Part shown: one piece after another, positions 1-5,079 of the stretch | How the letters are laid out: every line of letters begins with the position of its first letter | Position numbering within the stretch: the stretch's first letter is position 1 | Assembly: GCA_903854075.1 (NCBI GenBank) | Contig: CAINVI010000385.1 | Span: 1-5,348 of the forward strand | Origin: Candidatus Pollutiaquabacter sp. | GTDB taxonomy: Bacteria; Bacteroidota; Bacteroidia; AKYH767-A; 2013-40CM-41-45 | Direction: 5' to 3' | Length of the DNA: 5,348 nucleotides | Translations under genes and position numbers: made by a program | The notes under the pieces: model-generated | What the model saw: only the letters and a program-made list of their open reading frames with translations | Database searches by the model: none | Told to the model about the DNA's origin: nothing

Positions 1-498
1 ATTCAAGAGATTCTTGACTACTCGAGGAACGCGCGTCTTGAATTACAGTTGACCGATTTTGACTTGAAAGAAATGATCCAAACCATTTTCGACGACCTCA
101 AGTTCTCCTGTCAGGAAAACATGAAGTTCTCGGTCCATATAAATGGAAGTTCTGTCATACGATCGGACAAATACCGGGTAAATACATTGCTGAAAAATAT
201 CATTGGCAACTCTGTCAAATATCATCGCTTAGACCTTGATAATCCGTATGTTACTGTCAATATTGACCGCAGCGACGATCATATTACAATGGCGGTCATT
301 GATAACGGACAGGGAATCGCAGAGAAAAACATAGAAAAAGTATTCGGAATGTTCTTCCGTGGAACCAGTAAAGTACCGGGAACTGGTCTTGGTCTTTATA
401 TTTGCAAGGAAATCCTGTCGAAACTTGGCGGGAAAATAGACGTAAAATCAAAGATTGAAGAAGGAACAACGATGACTATCTCGTTCCCGATCAAATAA
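1..498 (+). CDS. Sensor histidine kinase, C-terminal part (5' truncated by window edge)
   Basis: The frame is open from base 1, so the start lies outside the window; the first internal start-like codon (TTG at 49) is not the real start. The visible part begins with the end of the dimerisation/phosphotransfer domain (ILDYSRNARLEL, the helix after the H-box; the phospho-accepting His itself is upstream and unseen). A complete HATPase_c ATP-binding domain follows: N-box around 187-222 (KNIIGNSVKY), G1 box DNGQGI at 301-318, F-box FGMFF near 343-357, and G2 box GTGLGL at 379-396. The protein ends right after the usual last strand (TMTISFPIK), so no receiver is fused at the C-terminus. By family it autophosphorylates from ATP and passes phosphate to a response regulator. 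The receiver gene 7 bp downstream is the likely partner. The sensed signal cannot be deduced because the sensor region is missing. Confidence 0.93.
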   Translation: MQEILDYSRNARLELQLTDFDLKEMIQTIFDDLKFSCQENMKFSVHINGSSVIRSDKYRVNTLLKNIIGNSVKYHRLDLDNPYVTVNIDRSDDHITMAVIDNGQGIAEKNIEKVFGMFFRGTSKVPGTGLGLYICKEILSKLGGKIDVKSKIEEGTTMTISFPIK

Positions 499-505
499 AA
501 AGATT

Positions 506-910
506 ATGAAGCGCTATCTGCTCATCGATGACGACGGTATTTTTAACTTCATTCATACCGAAGTCATTAAAACAGTAGATCCGACTGCCGATATCACCTC
601 GTTCAGCTCCAGCCTTGATGGCCTCCAATACCTCACTGAAAAGCTGGATGCTGGCAGCGAACTACCGGACTACCTGTTTCTGGACATAAGAATGCCGGAA
701 ATGGATGGCTTCGAATTTCTAAGCAAGCTGGAACATTTCTCCCCGGAAAAAATGAGCGCGATGAAAATTTACATGTTAACTTCATCGCTGGACGACCGTG
801 ATCGTACGAAAGCCTTCAAGTCACCTCTCGTGAAAGGATTCAAAAGCAAGACGCTTACTATTACTATGCTGACTGACATCCTGGAGGAGAGCGGCACTGC
901 TAATCAGTAG
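506..910 (+). CDS. Single-domain CheY-like response regulator
   Basis: A 134-residue protein made only of a receiver domain, with no DNA-binding or enzymatic output domain. The visible signature residues are the acidic pocket D8-D9-D10 (LLIDDD), phospho-acceptor D60 in FLDIRMPEMDGFEFL, the switch Thr/Ser T92-S93 in YMLTSS, and a likely conserved lysine K115 in GFKSKTLT, where Thr replaces the proline that usually follows. The ATG at 506 lies 7 bp after the kinase stop, so co-transcription and phosphotransfer from that kinase are likely. Stand-alone receivers of this length (LIDDD..FNF..) often sit beside histidine kinases in Bacteroidetes, and how they produce output is usually unclear. It may act through protein-protein contact or as a phosphorelay intermediate. 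The family call is firm; the target is unknown. Confidence 0.92.
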   Translation: MKRYLLIDDDGIFNFIHTEVIKTVDPTADITSFSSSLDGLQYLTEKLDAGSELPDYLFLDIRMPEMDGFEFLSKLEHFSPEKMSAMKIYMLTSSLDDRDRTKAFKSPLVKGFKSKTLTITMLTDILEESGTANQ

Positions 911-973
911 TTCTTGTTGTTAGCCACCCTGATAGGCACGAAAGTTTTTTTTCAGGACGATCATCAACGGAAA

Positions 974-1582
974 ATGGATATCGAGTCACTTTTTAAGGAT
1001 AATAAACTCATCGAGGAGCTGAAAAAATTCAGCACTCAAAAATTATTCACCCGCGACAGTACCATTTTTGAATCCGGTGAAGAAATCAGGGCCGTACCGA
1101 TCGTACTTACAGGCGTGCTTCGTATTGTACGACAAGATGATGAAGGAAATGAAGTCTTCCTATATCACCTCTATCCTGGCGAAACTTGCGCCATGGCACT
1201 GAACTGCTGTCAGGCGGGTAATCAAAGTAAAGTCAAAGCAATTGCAGAAGATCAAACAGAACTTTTGTTGATTCCGGTTCGCCAGATTTCTGACTGGTTC
1301 CGGTTCGAGGAATGGAAGATATATGTAAACCAGACCTACGGTAAGCGGTTTAACGAATTGCTGGAGGTAATCGATCTTATCGCCTTCAGTAACATGGACA
1401 AACAACTGCTTCACTATTTACAGGAACGTTGCAAAGCCAACAATACGACGGCACTTTTCATCACACATCAACAAATTGCTGACGAAATGCATACGCAGCG
1501 TGAAGCCATCAGCCGTCTGTTAAGAACCATGGAGCAGAAAAACCTGGTAAAACTGGGCCGAAACACCATTGAATTACGGTAA
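974..1582 (+). CDS. Crp/Fnr-family transcriptional regulator
   Basis: I chose the ATG at 974 (202 aa) over the in-frame TTG at 914, because MDIESLF starts at the normal N-terminus of the family and the extra 20 residues match nothing expected. Residues ~20-105 form the cyclic-nucleotide-binding-like beta-roll (GVLRIVRQDDEGNEVFLYHL, PGETCA). A dimerisation helix follows at ~112-140 (RFNELLEVIDLIAF) and a winged helix-turn-helix at ~163-200 (THQQIADEM, then QREAISRLL). The recognition helix has E177-x-x-S180-R181, the same spacing as the residues by which E. coli FNR reads TTGAT, so an FNR-like half-site is predicted. The N-terminus lacks the FNR iron-sulfur cysteines. Cysteines are C72, C78-C79 in the beta-roll and C153. 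It lies 75 bp upstream of the rhodanese-thioredoxin operon on the same strand, making that operon its most likely target. Ligand or signal is unknown. Confidence 0.92.
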   Translation: MDIESLFKDNKLIEELKKFSTQKLFTRDSTIFESGEEIRAVPIVLTGVLRIVRQDDEGNEVFLYHLYPGETCAMALNCCQAGNQSKVKAIAEDQTELLLIPVRQISDWFRFEEWKIYVNQTYGKRFNELLEVIDLIAFSNMDKQLLHYLQERCKANNTTALFITHQQIADEMHTQREAISRLLRTMEQKNLVKLGRNTIELR

Positions 1583-1615
1583 TTATTTTTGCTTATGTAA
1601 CAATTGTACCTGACG

Positions 1616-1629
1616 GCGATGTCTATCAA
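1616..1629. promoter_or_regulatory. Candidate FNR-like operator (GCGAT-N4-ATCAA)
   Basis: The sequence GCGAT-GTCT-ATCAA is an imperfect palindrome with the FNR-type spacing (TTGAT-N4-ATCAA). The right half is perfect and the left half keeps GAT, giving 8 of 10 matches. It lies between the regulator gene and the first rhodanese, just upstream of the -7-like element at 1633. The encoded Crp/Fnr protein carries the E-x-x-S-R recognition residues that read this half-site in FNR. Centred roughly 24 bp before the expected transcription start, it would sit inside the promoter, which favours repression over classical activation at -41.5. Binding is inference; an 8/10 match can arise by chance in AT-rich DNA. 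Confidence 0.35.
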
Positions 1630-1632
1630 TAG

Positions 1633-1640
1633 TACTTTTG
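1633..1640 (+). promoter_or_regulatory. Bacteroidetes-type -7 promoter element (TACTTTTG)
   Basis: TACTTTTG is an exact match to the Bacteroidetes primary-sigma -7 consensus TAnnTTTG. It lies 17 bp before the rhodanese ATG at 1658, giving a short leader of about a dozen bases. No good -33 TTTG/TTG sits at the usual ~19-21 bp spacing; the nearest TTG, at 1604-1606, is about 26 bp away. The promoter may therefore be weak or factor-dependent. It would drive the rhodanese-rhodanese-thioredoxin operon. Confidence 0.45.
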
Positions 1641-1657
1641 TATAAATCAAAAGAACT

Positions 1658-1918
1658 ATGGAATCACCCATCTTTGTAGTAGACGTCCGTACACCAGCCG
1701 AATTCATGGGCGGACACGTAGCCGGAAGTATCAACATTCCGCTTAACGAATTACCACAGCGCATAACAGAAGTAAAAGGGAAAAGCAATCTAATTCTTTG
1801 CTGCGCATCCGGCGCCCGCAGTGAACAGGCGGCTCGTTACCTAAAGTCCAACGGCATCGACTGCGAAAACGGAGGTCCATGGGTACGTGTAAACGCAATG
1901 ATCAACAATCAACACTGA
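1658..1918 (+). CDS. Single-domain rhodanese-like sulfurtransferase (first copy)
   Basis: An 86-aa rhodanese domain. The CDC25-like start of the fold is FVVDVRTPAEF (residues 6-16), followed by GHVAGSINIPL (19-29) and the active-site loop C49-A-S-G-A-R54 with catalytic C49, preceded by a second cysteine, C48. The terminal GGPW matches the usual end of the fold. An in-frame TAA at 1643 fixes ATG 1658 as the only sensible start. The protein is therefore shorter than usual: it lacks the N-terminal helix (about 20 residues) that the second copy has. By family, the catalytic cysteine takes a sulfane sulfur from thiosulfate, polysulfide or a persulfide donor and passes it to a thiol acceptor. No signal peptide is seen, so it is probably cytoplasmic. 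It is first gene of an operon with a second rhodanese 5 bp downstream and a thioredoxin after that. The physiological substrate is not determinable from sequence. Confidence 0.93.
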   Translation: MESPIFVVDVRTPAEFMGGHVAGSINIPLNELPQRITEVKGKSNLILCCASGARSEQAARYLKSNGIDCENGGPWVRVNAMINNQH

Positions 1919-1923
1919 TAAAA

Positions 1924-2235
1924 ATGATAACAACTATAAAAAAATTACTGGGCTTCGGCCCGAAGGTAGATCTCGGCGAATTAATCAAAAATGGCGCCGT
2001 AATTCTTGACGTTCGTACCAAAGGAGAATTTCAGTCTGGACACGTAAAAGGATCCGTCAATATCCCACTCCAAAATTTATCCGGTCATATCGGAAAATTG
2101 GACAAGAAAAAAACAATAATAACTTGTTGTGCATCCGGCATGCGAAGTGCTTCTGCAAAAGGACTATTAAAATCAAATGGATTTCAAGAGGTGCATAACG
2201 GCGGAAGCTGGACAAGCCTTCGGAAGTTTATTTAA
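1924..2235 (+). CDS. Single-domain rhodanese-like sulfurtransferase (second copy)
   Basis: The ATG at 1924 (103 aa) is preferred over the ATG at 1879, which would overlap the end of the first rhodanese and add residues outside the fold. The protein starts with a short amphipathic stretch (MITTIKKLLGFGP), then the full rhodanese domain: LGELIKNGAVILDVRTKGEF (17-36), GHVKGSVNIPL (39-49), and active-site loop C69-A-S-G-M-R74 with catalytic C69 and neighbouring C68. It ends with NGGSW. It is clearly a paralogue of the preceding gene (the same DVRT, GHV.GS.NIPL and CCASG blocks) but with a complete N-terminus. The gap to the first copy is 5 bp and to the thioredoxin 12 bp, so the three are almost certainly one transcript. 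A role in sulfane-sulfur transfer or detoxification is inferred from family and context. Confidence 0.94.
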   Translation: MITTIKKLLGFGPKVDLGELIKNGAVILDVRTKGEFQSGHVKGSVNIPLQNLSGHIGKLDKKKTIITCCASGMRSASAKGLLKSNGFQEVHNGGSWTSLRKFI

Positions 2236-2247
2236 AACATCAACATC

Positions 2248-2541
2248 ATGAGCAAATTCAACGAACTGATAAACAGCGACAAGCCGGTGCTGGTGGATTT
2301 TTCAGCCGAATGGTGCGGCCCCTGCAAAATGATGGCGCCGATTCTTCAAGATGTAAAAAACGACATTGGCGATCAGGTGAACATCATTAAAGTAGATGTA
2401 GACCGGAATCCACAAGCAGCAGCATCGTACAATATTCAAGGAGTACCCACCCTGATACTTTTCCGACACGGAGAAATTATCTGGCGGCAATCCGGTGTGA
2501 TACCTGCCGAACAGTTGAAGAAAATACTGAAATCCGCCTGA
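2248..2541 (+). CDS. Thioredoxin
   Basis: A 97-aa cytoplasmic thioredoxin. The redox site is W22-C23-G24-P25-C26-K27 after the usual VLVDFSAE strand. D17 is at the buried-aspartate position, P31 follows in the helix, and the cis-proline is P67 in GVPTL. VDVDRNP and the C-terminal helix EQLKKIL complete the fold. It is slightly shorter than E. coli TrxA, missing a few N-terminal residues, and has no signal peptide or lipobox. By family it reduces disulfides and also protein persulfides. As the last gene of the rhodanese operon it could regenerate the rhodanese cysteines or release sulfide from them. I give no gene symbol because the cell is likely to have other thioredoxins and this may not be the housekeeping copy. 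Confidence 0.95.
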   Translation: MSKFNELINSDKPVLVDFSAEWCGPCKMMAPILQDVKNDIGDQVNIIKVDVDRNPQAAASYNIQGVPTLILFRHGEIIWRQSGVIPAEQLKKILKSA

Positions 2542-2563
2542 TCATTTGCAGGTACATTAGTCC

Positions 2564-2582
2564 ACTACGCAGATAACGTAGT
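2564..2582. terminator. Possible weak hairpin between convergent genes
   Basis: ACTACG (2564-2569) and CGTAGT (2577-2582) form a perfect 6-bp inverted repeat with a 7-nt loop. It lies 22 bp after the thioredoxin stop and 40 bp from the 3' end of the convergent minus-strand gene. There is no T-run on either side, so it is at best a weak or Rho-assisted terminator, or a processing hairpin. Its position in the convergent 80-bp gap is the main support. Confidence 0.3.
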
Positions 2583-2621
2583 ATAACATCTTGTCCGTAA
2601 AGTCAGCGAAACCCTTAAAGA

Positions 2622-3095
2622 TTAGTTTCCACCTAAAACGTATCGAAGCGCCAGTGCGAAATTGTAGGTAATGTCCTTTTCATCATCCTGGTTACCCCAC
2701 AGCGCTATTTCCGGCCGCCAATCGACACCAACCTGAATTTTACGAATCAGTACAAAGGCTCCAATATCCACATTGACCCCGCCAATAGTATTTTCAGCAG
2801 CAGAACTATAGCCGATATTACCGCCAACACCCGCGTAAATAGCACCAAGTTTTTCACCCAATGTAATTAAGCGCTGATGACGCAGGTAGGTAAACTTCCA
2901 GATATCATTGCTGTTCCAACCCAAATCCATCTCCCATTTATTCAGCTTCTGTAAAGAAACCTCAGCACCACCATATTGATCCTTGCCAAAGCCGAGTAAT
3001 CCGCGCACACCAATACCAGTCTGCGCAGTAACCGATTCTGCAGATAAAATCAAGAAACTAAACAATGCACATCCAATCAGTATTATTTTTTTCAT
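2622..3095 (-). CDS. Small secreted/outer-membrane beta-barrel-like protein, function unknown
   Basis: The start is the ATG at 3095 (157 aa), which begins a clear signal peptide (MKKIILIG, hydrophobic core to about residue 18, then a likely signal-peptidase I site VTA-Q at 22-25). The upstream start at 3206 would bury this signal 37 residues inside. LIGC at residues 6-9 resembles a lipobox, but the hydrophobic core continues well past that Cys, so a lipoprotein is less likely. The mature ~132 residues are Gly- and aromatic-rich with alternating hydrophobic/polar stretches (IYAGVGGNIGY, VNVDIGAFVLI, IQVGVDWRPEIAL). They end in a strand-like YNFALALRYVLGG, as in small outer-membrane barrels. 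I do not recognise a specific family. The gene is transcribed alone, convergent to thioredoxin and divergent from the esterase. Confidence 0.8.
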   Translation of the reverse strand: MKKIILIGCALFSFLILSAESVTAQTGIGVRGLLGFGKDQYGGAEVSLQKLNKWEMDLGWNSNDIWKFTYLRHQRLITLGEKLGAIYAGVGGNIGYSSAAENTIGGVNVDIGAFVLIRKIQVGVDWRPEIALWGNQDDEKDITYNFALALRYVLGGN

Positions 3096-3100
3096 GTTGA

Positions 3101-3108
3101 TCCTTTTT
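3101..3108 (-). promoter_or_regulatory. Shine-Dalgarno-like site of the barrel gene
   Basis: On the minus strand the run AAAAAGGA ends 5 nt before the ATG at 3095. It is the best ribosome-binding site in the window and supports this start over the in-frame codon at 3206. Confidence 0.6.
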
Positions 3109-3144
3109 AAATTAAGTGGACGCACAATGATACGCATTTGAACA

Positions 3145-3152
3145 CAAGTATA
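3145..3152 (-). promoter_or_regulatory. Possible -7 element for the barrel gene
   Basis: On the minus strand TATACTTG matches TAnnTTTG at all but one fixed position and sits about 50 bp before the ATG at 3095. No convincing -33 partner is visible. A competing one-mismatch candidate (TATCATTG, 3125-3132) lies closer to the gene, so the call is tentative. Confidence 0.22.
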
Positions 3153-3245
3153 TGACACTGATTTTAAAAATAACTCCGGCCATCCTGTTGAATAATACGC
3201 TGGCATGATGACTGGTTAGACATCTACAAGTTGTCGTTTTTATAG

Positions 3246-3253
3246 TACCTTTA
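3246..3253 (+). promoter_or_regulatory. Possible -7 element for the esterase gene
   Basis: TACCTTTA matches TAnnTTTG at all but the last base and lies 24 bp before the ATG at 3278. The nearest TTG (3231-3233) is only 12 bp upstream, too close for a standard -33. It would drive the esterase and the CoA-transferase after it. Confidence 0.25.
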
Positions 3254-3277
3254 AATCAGACTTTGAACGTTGCGGCT

Positions 3278-4207
3278 ATGCGCACATTTATTATACTTTT
3301 TCTTTGTACTTCTTCGTTGGCGGTAAAAAGTCAAACCGCACTCCCTAAAGTCAGCTCCGGATTTCTTCAACGTCACCAACTCGCCTACATTGATACGACT
3401 TCGGGTAAAGTCCTCGATGTATGGCTACCGGAATCGTATGATCCGAAAAATCGTTACGCTGTTCTTTATTTTCAAGATGGGCAAATGCTGTTTGACAGCT
3501 CAACCACCTGGAATAAACAAGAATGGAAAGCGGACGAAACAATATCCAAGATGATGGACGAAGGAGCTATTGCTCCTTGTATTGTTGTTGGCATCTGGAA
3601 TGCCGGTAAAAATCGGCATGCGGAATACTTTCCGCAAAAAGCGTTTGAAATGCTGAACACATCTGTTCAGGACTCCATCTACCAGGCCAACCGACCTAAC
3701 GGCAACTCCGTTTTCAACGACACCATCATTTTTTCGGATCACTATCTATCTTTTCTCGTATCCACCATCAAACCCTACATCGATAGCACTTATTCAACGT
3801 TTGCGGACCGTCAGCACACCTTCGTAGCCGGCTCCAGCATGGGCGGACTGATTTCCCTGTATGCACTTTGCGAATATCCTGACATTTTCGGTGGCGCCGC
3901 CTGTTTGTCAACACATTGGCCGGGTCTATTTTATACCGATAATAATCCGATTCCGGAAACCTTTTTGCGTTACTTAGAAAGCCACCTTCCGGACCCTGAA
4001 TCACATAAATTATATTTCGATCGTGGAACAGCCACTTTAGACGAATGGTACGGCCCCTACCAAGAGCAGGCGGATCAGATTGTGCGTTCGAAAGGTTACA
4101 CAGAATACAATTTCAAAACGCTCATTTTTGTCGGCGATGAGCACAGCGAAAAAGCCTGGTCTTCTCGCTTGGCAATTCCGATACAATTCCTGCTCGGGTC
4201 CCGTTAA
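3278..4207 (+). CDS. Secreted alpha/beta-hydrolase esterase (esterase D / enterochelin-esterase-like)
   Basis: 309 aa from ATG 3278; an in-frame TTG at 3263 is possible but gives no better signal peptide. Residues 1-19 look like a Sec signal (MRTFIILFLCTSSLA, cleavage near S18-Q19), so the enzyme should act in the periplasm or outside. The body has the esterase D-type order: LDVWLPESYDP (46-56), YAVLYFQDGQMLFD (60-73), IVVGIWNAGKNRHAEY (102-117), the nucleophile elbow G185-S186-S187-M188-G189 with S187 as catalytic serine, and H289 in GDEHSEKAW as catalytic histidine. The acid is probably D248 or D255 in the FDRGTATLDEWY segment. The family cleaves carboxylic esters, including iron-siderophore esters and acyl or feruloyl esters of polysaccharides; the substrate cannot be read here. 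The CoA-transferase gene starts 8 bp after its stop, suggesting co-transcription. Confidence 0.88.
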   Translation: MRTFIILFLCTSSLAVKSQTALPKVSSGFLQRHQLAYIDTTSGKVLDVWLPESYDPKNRYAVLYFQDGQMLFDSSTTWNKQEWKADETISKMMDEGAIAPCIVVGIWNAGKNRHAEYFPQKAFEMLNTSVQDSIYQANRPNGNSVFNDTIIFSDHYLSFLVSTIKPYIDSTYSTFADRQHTFVAGSSMGGLISLYALCEYPDIFGGAACLSTHWPGLFYTDNNPIPETFLRYLESHLPDPESHKLYFDRGTATLDEWYGPYQEQADQIVRSKGYTEYNFKTLIFVGDEHSEKAWSSRLAIPIQFLLGSR

Positions 4208-4215
4208 AATAAACT

Positions 4216-5079
4216 ATGGAAAAACACACTTTTGTTACCCCTGAGAAAGCGCTATCCATTGTTGAAAACGGACAACGGATTTTCATACACGGAAGCGCTG
4301 CTACTCCAACGGCACTTGTCCGGGCATTGTCAAGCAGAAATGGCCAACTGCAGGACGTAGAAATCGTATCAATCAGTGTGTTCGGTGATTTTCCACTCGC
4401 CTTACCCGAAATGCAAACGAGCTTCCGGATAAATTCGCTGTTCGTTTCCGAACCGGTACGGAAAGCCATCCACGAAGGGCGGGGTGATTATGTACCCGTT
4501 TTCCTGAGTGAGATTCCTGAACTTTTTCGCAATGGTTTACTGCCTATAGACATCGCATTGGTACAGGTATCGCCGCCCGATAAAAACGGGTTTTGTTCGC
4601 TCGGCGTTTCCGTTGATATCGCCCGCTCAGCGGTGAATACAGCAGCAACCGTTATTGCGCAAGTCAATCCGAACATGCCACGAACACTTGGTGACGGAAT
4701 GATACATGTTTCACGTTTTGCAGCGATGACCTGGTGTGAAGATCAGCTGCACGAAGTAATGCCAGCTGCACCATCGTCTACTGCTTCAAAGATTGGTCAC
4801 TACATCGCAGAACTGATCGATGACGGTTCCACTTTGCAAACCGGGATTGGAAGCATTCCGGATGCCGTTCTATCCGCATTGAAACAGCATAAAGATTTAG
4901 GAATTCATACCGAAATGTTTTCGGACGGCATCATTGATTTGATGAAATCCGGCGTAATCAATAACAGCCGAAAAAGAAGTCATCCGGGAAAGTCAGTAAC
5001 CGGATTTTGTATAGGAACGAAAAAACTGTACGATTTCGTGAACGACAATCCTGCGCTCCTAGCTTGTCGCCTACTGTAG
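4216..5079 (+). CDS. Acetyl-CoA hydrolase/4-hydroxybutyrate CoA-transferase-type enzyme, C-terminus lost at a sequence junction
   Basis: From ATG 4216 the frame reads 287 codons, but only about 280 belong to the family. Visible blocks are the N-terminal domain (FIHGSAATPTALVRAL; LVQVSPPDKNGFCSLGVSVD; VIAQVNPNMPRTLGDG), the CoA-binding GIGSIPDAVL near 213-222, and HTEMFSDG with E233. E233 aligns with the catalytic glutamate region (Glu238) of Clostridium aminobutyricum 4-hydroxybutyrate CoA-transferase. SHPGKSVTGFCIGTKKLYDFVNDNP follows, then relatives continue for about 150 more residues (a VDYVND-type block and the C-terminal domain; full length about 430). Here, after NDNPA, the frame becomes LLACRLL and stops at 5077-5079. 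The enzyme would move CoA between acetate and a short-chain acyl acid via a glutamyl-CoA intermediate, in the cytoplasm. The missing C-terminus coincides with the GC jump, so the intact gene probably exists in the real genome. The genuine coding part ends around 5052-5070. Confidence 0.9.
   Translation: MEKHTFVTPEKALSIVENGQRIFIHGSAATPTALVRALSSRNGQLQDVEIVSISVFGDFPLALPEMQTSFRINSLFVSEPVRKAIHEGRGDYVPVFLSEIPELFRNGLLPIDIALVQVSPPDKNGFCSLGVSVDIARSAVNTAATVIAQVNPNMPRTLGDGMIHVSRFAAMTWCEDQLHEVMPAAPSSTASKIGHYIAELIDDGSTLQTGIGSIPDAVLSALKQHKDLGIHTEMFSDGIIDLMKSGVINNSRKRSHPGKSVTGFCIGTKKLYDFVNDNPALLACRLL
5050..5075. other. Probable chimeric junction (composition and homology break)
   Basis: CoA-transferase homology ends at NDNP(A), codons up to about 5052-5055. 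The minus-strand LysR-like frame from the other side ends at TAG 5073-5071. GC from 5061 to 5340 is about 62% by hand count, against clearly lower values upstream (for example 37% for 4861-4920 and 55% for 4621-4680). No terminal inverted repeat, tRNA end or transposase is seen at the joint, so an assembly chimera is the simplest reading. A rearrangement or insertion in the real genome cannot be excluded. Confidence 0.65.

Noticed and set aside
914..973. TTG start giving a 20-residue longer Crp/Fnr protein
   Set aside because: The ATG at 974 gives the usual family N-terminus; the extra residues look like translated leader.
1601..1609. ACAATTGT palindrome as the regulator's operator
   Set aside because: It is only an 8-bp perfect palindrome of a kind common in AT-rich DNA; the GAT-N4-ATC site nearer the promoter fits the recognition helix better.
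1468..1788. Minus-strand frame across the regulator end and first rhodanese
   Set aside because: It lies antisense to two well-supported genes, with no recognisable domain and no start signal.
1879..1923. Upstream ATG for the second rhodanese
   Set aside because: It would overlap the first rhodanese by 40 bases and add 15 residues outside the domain; ATG 1924 fits the operon spacing.
3096..3206. 37-residue N-terminal extension of the barrel protein
   Set aside because: It would place an obvious signal peptide internally; ATG 3095 has a good AAGGA site 5 nt upstream.
3096..3277. Small RNA or riboswitch in the divergent intergenic region
   Set aside because: I found no stable hairpin followed by a T-run; the 182 bp seem to hold only two weak promoters.
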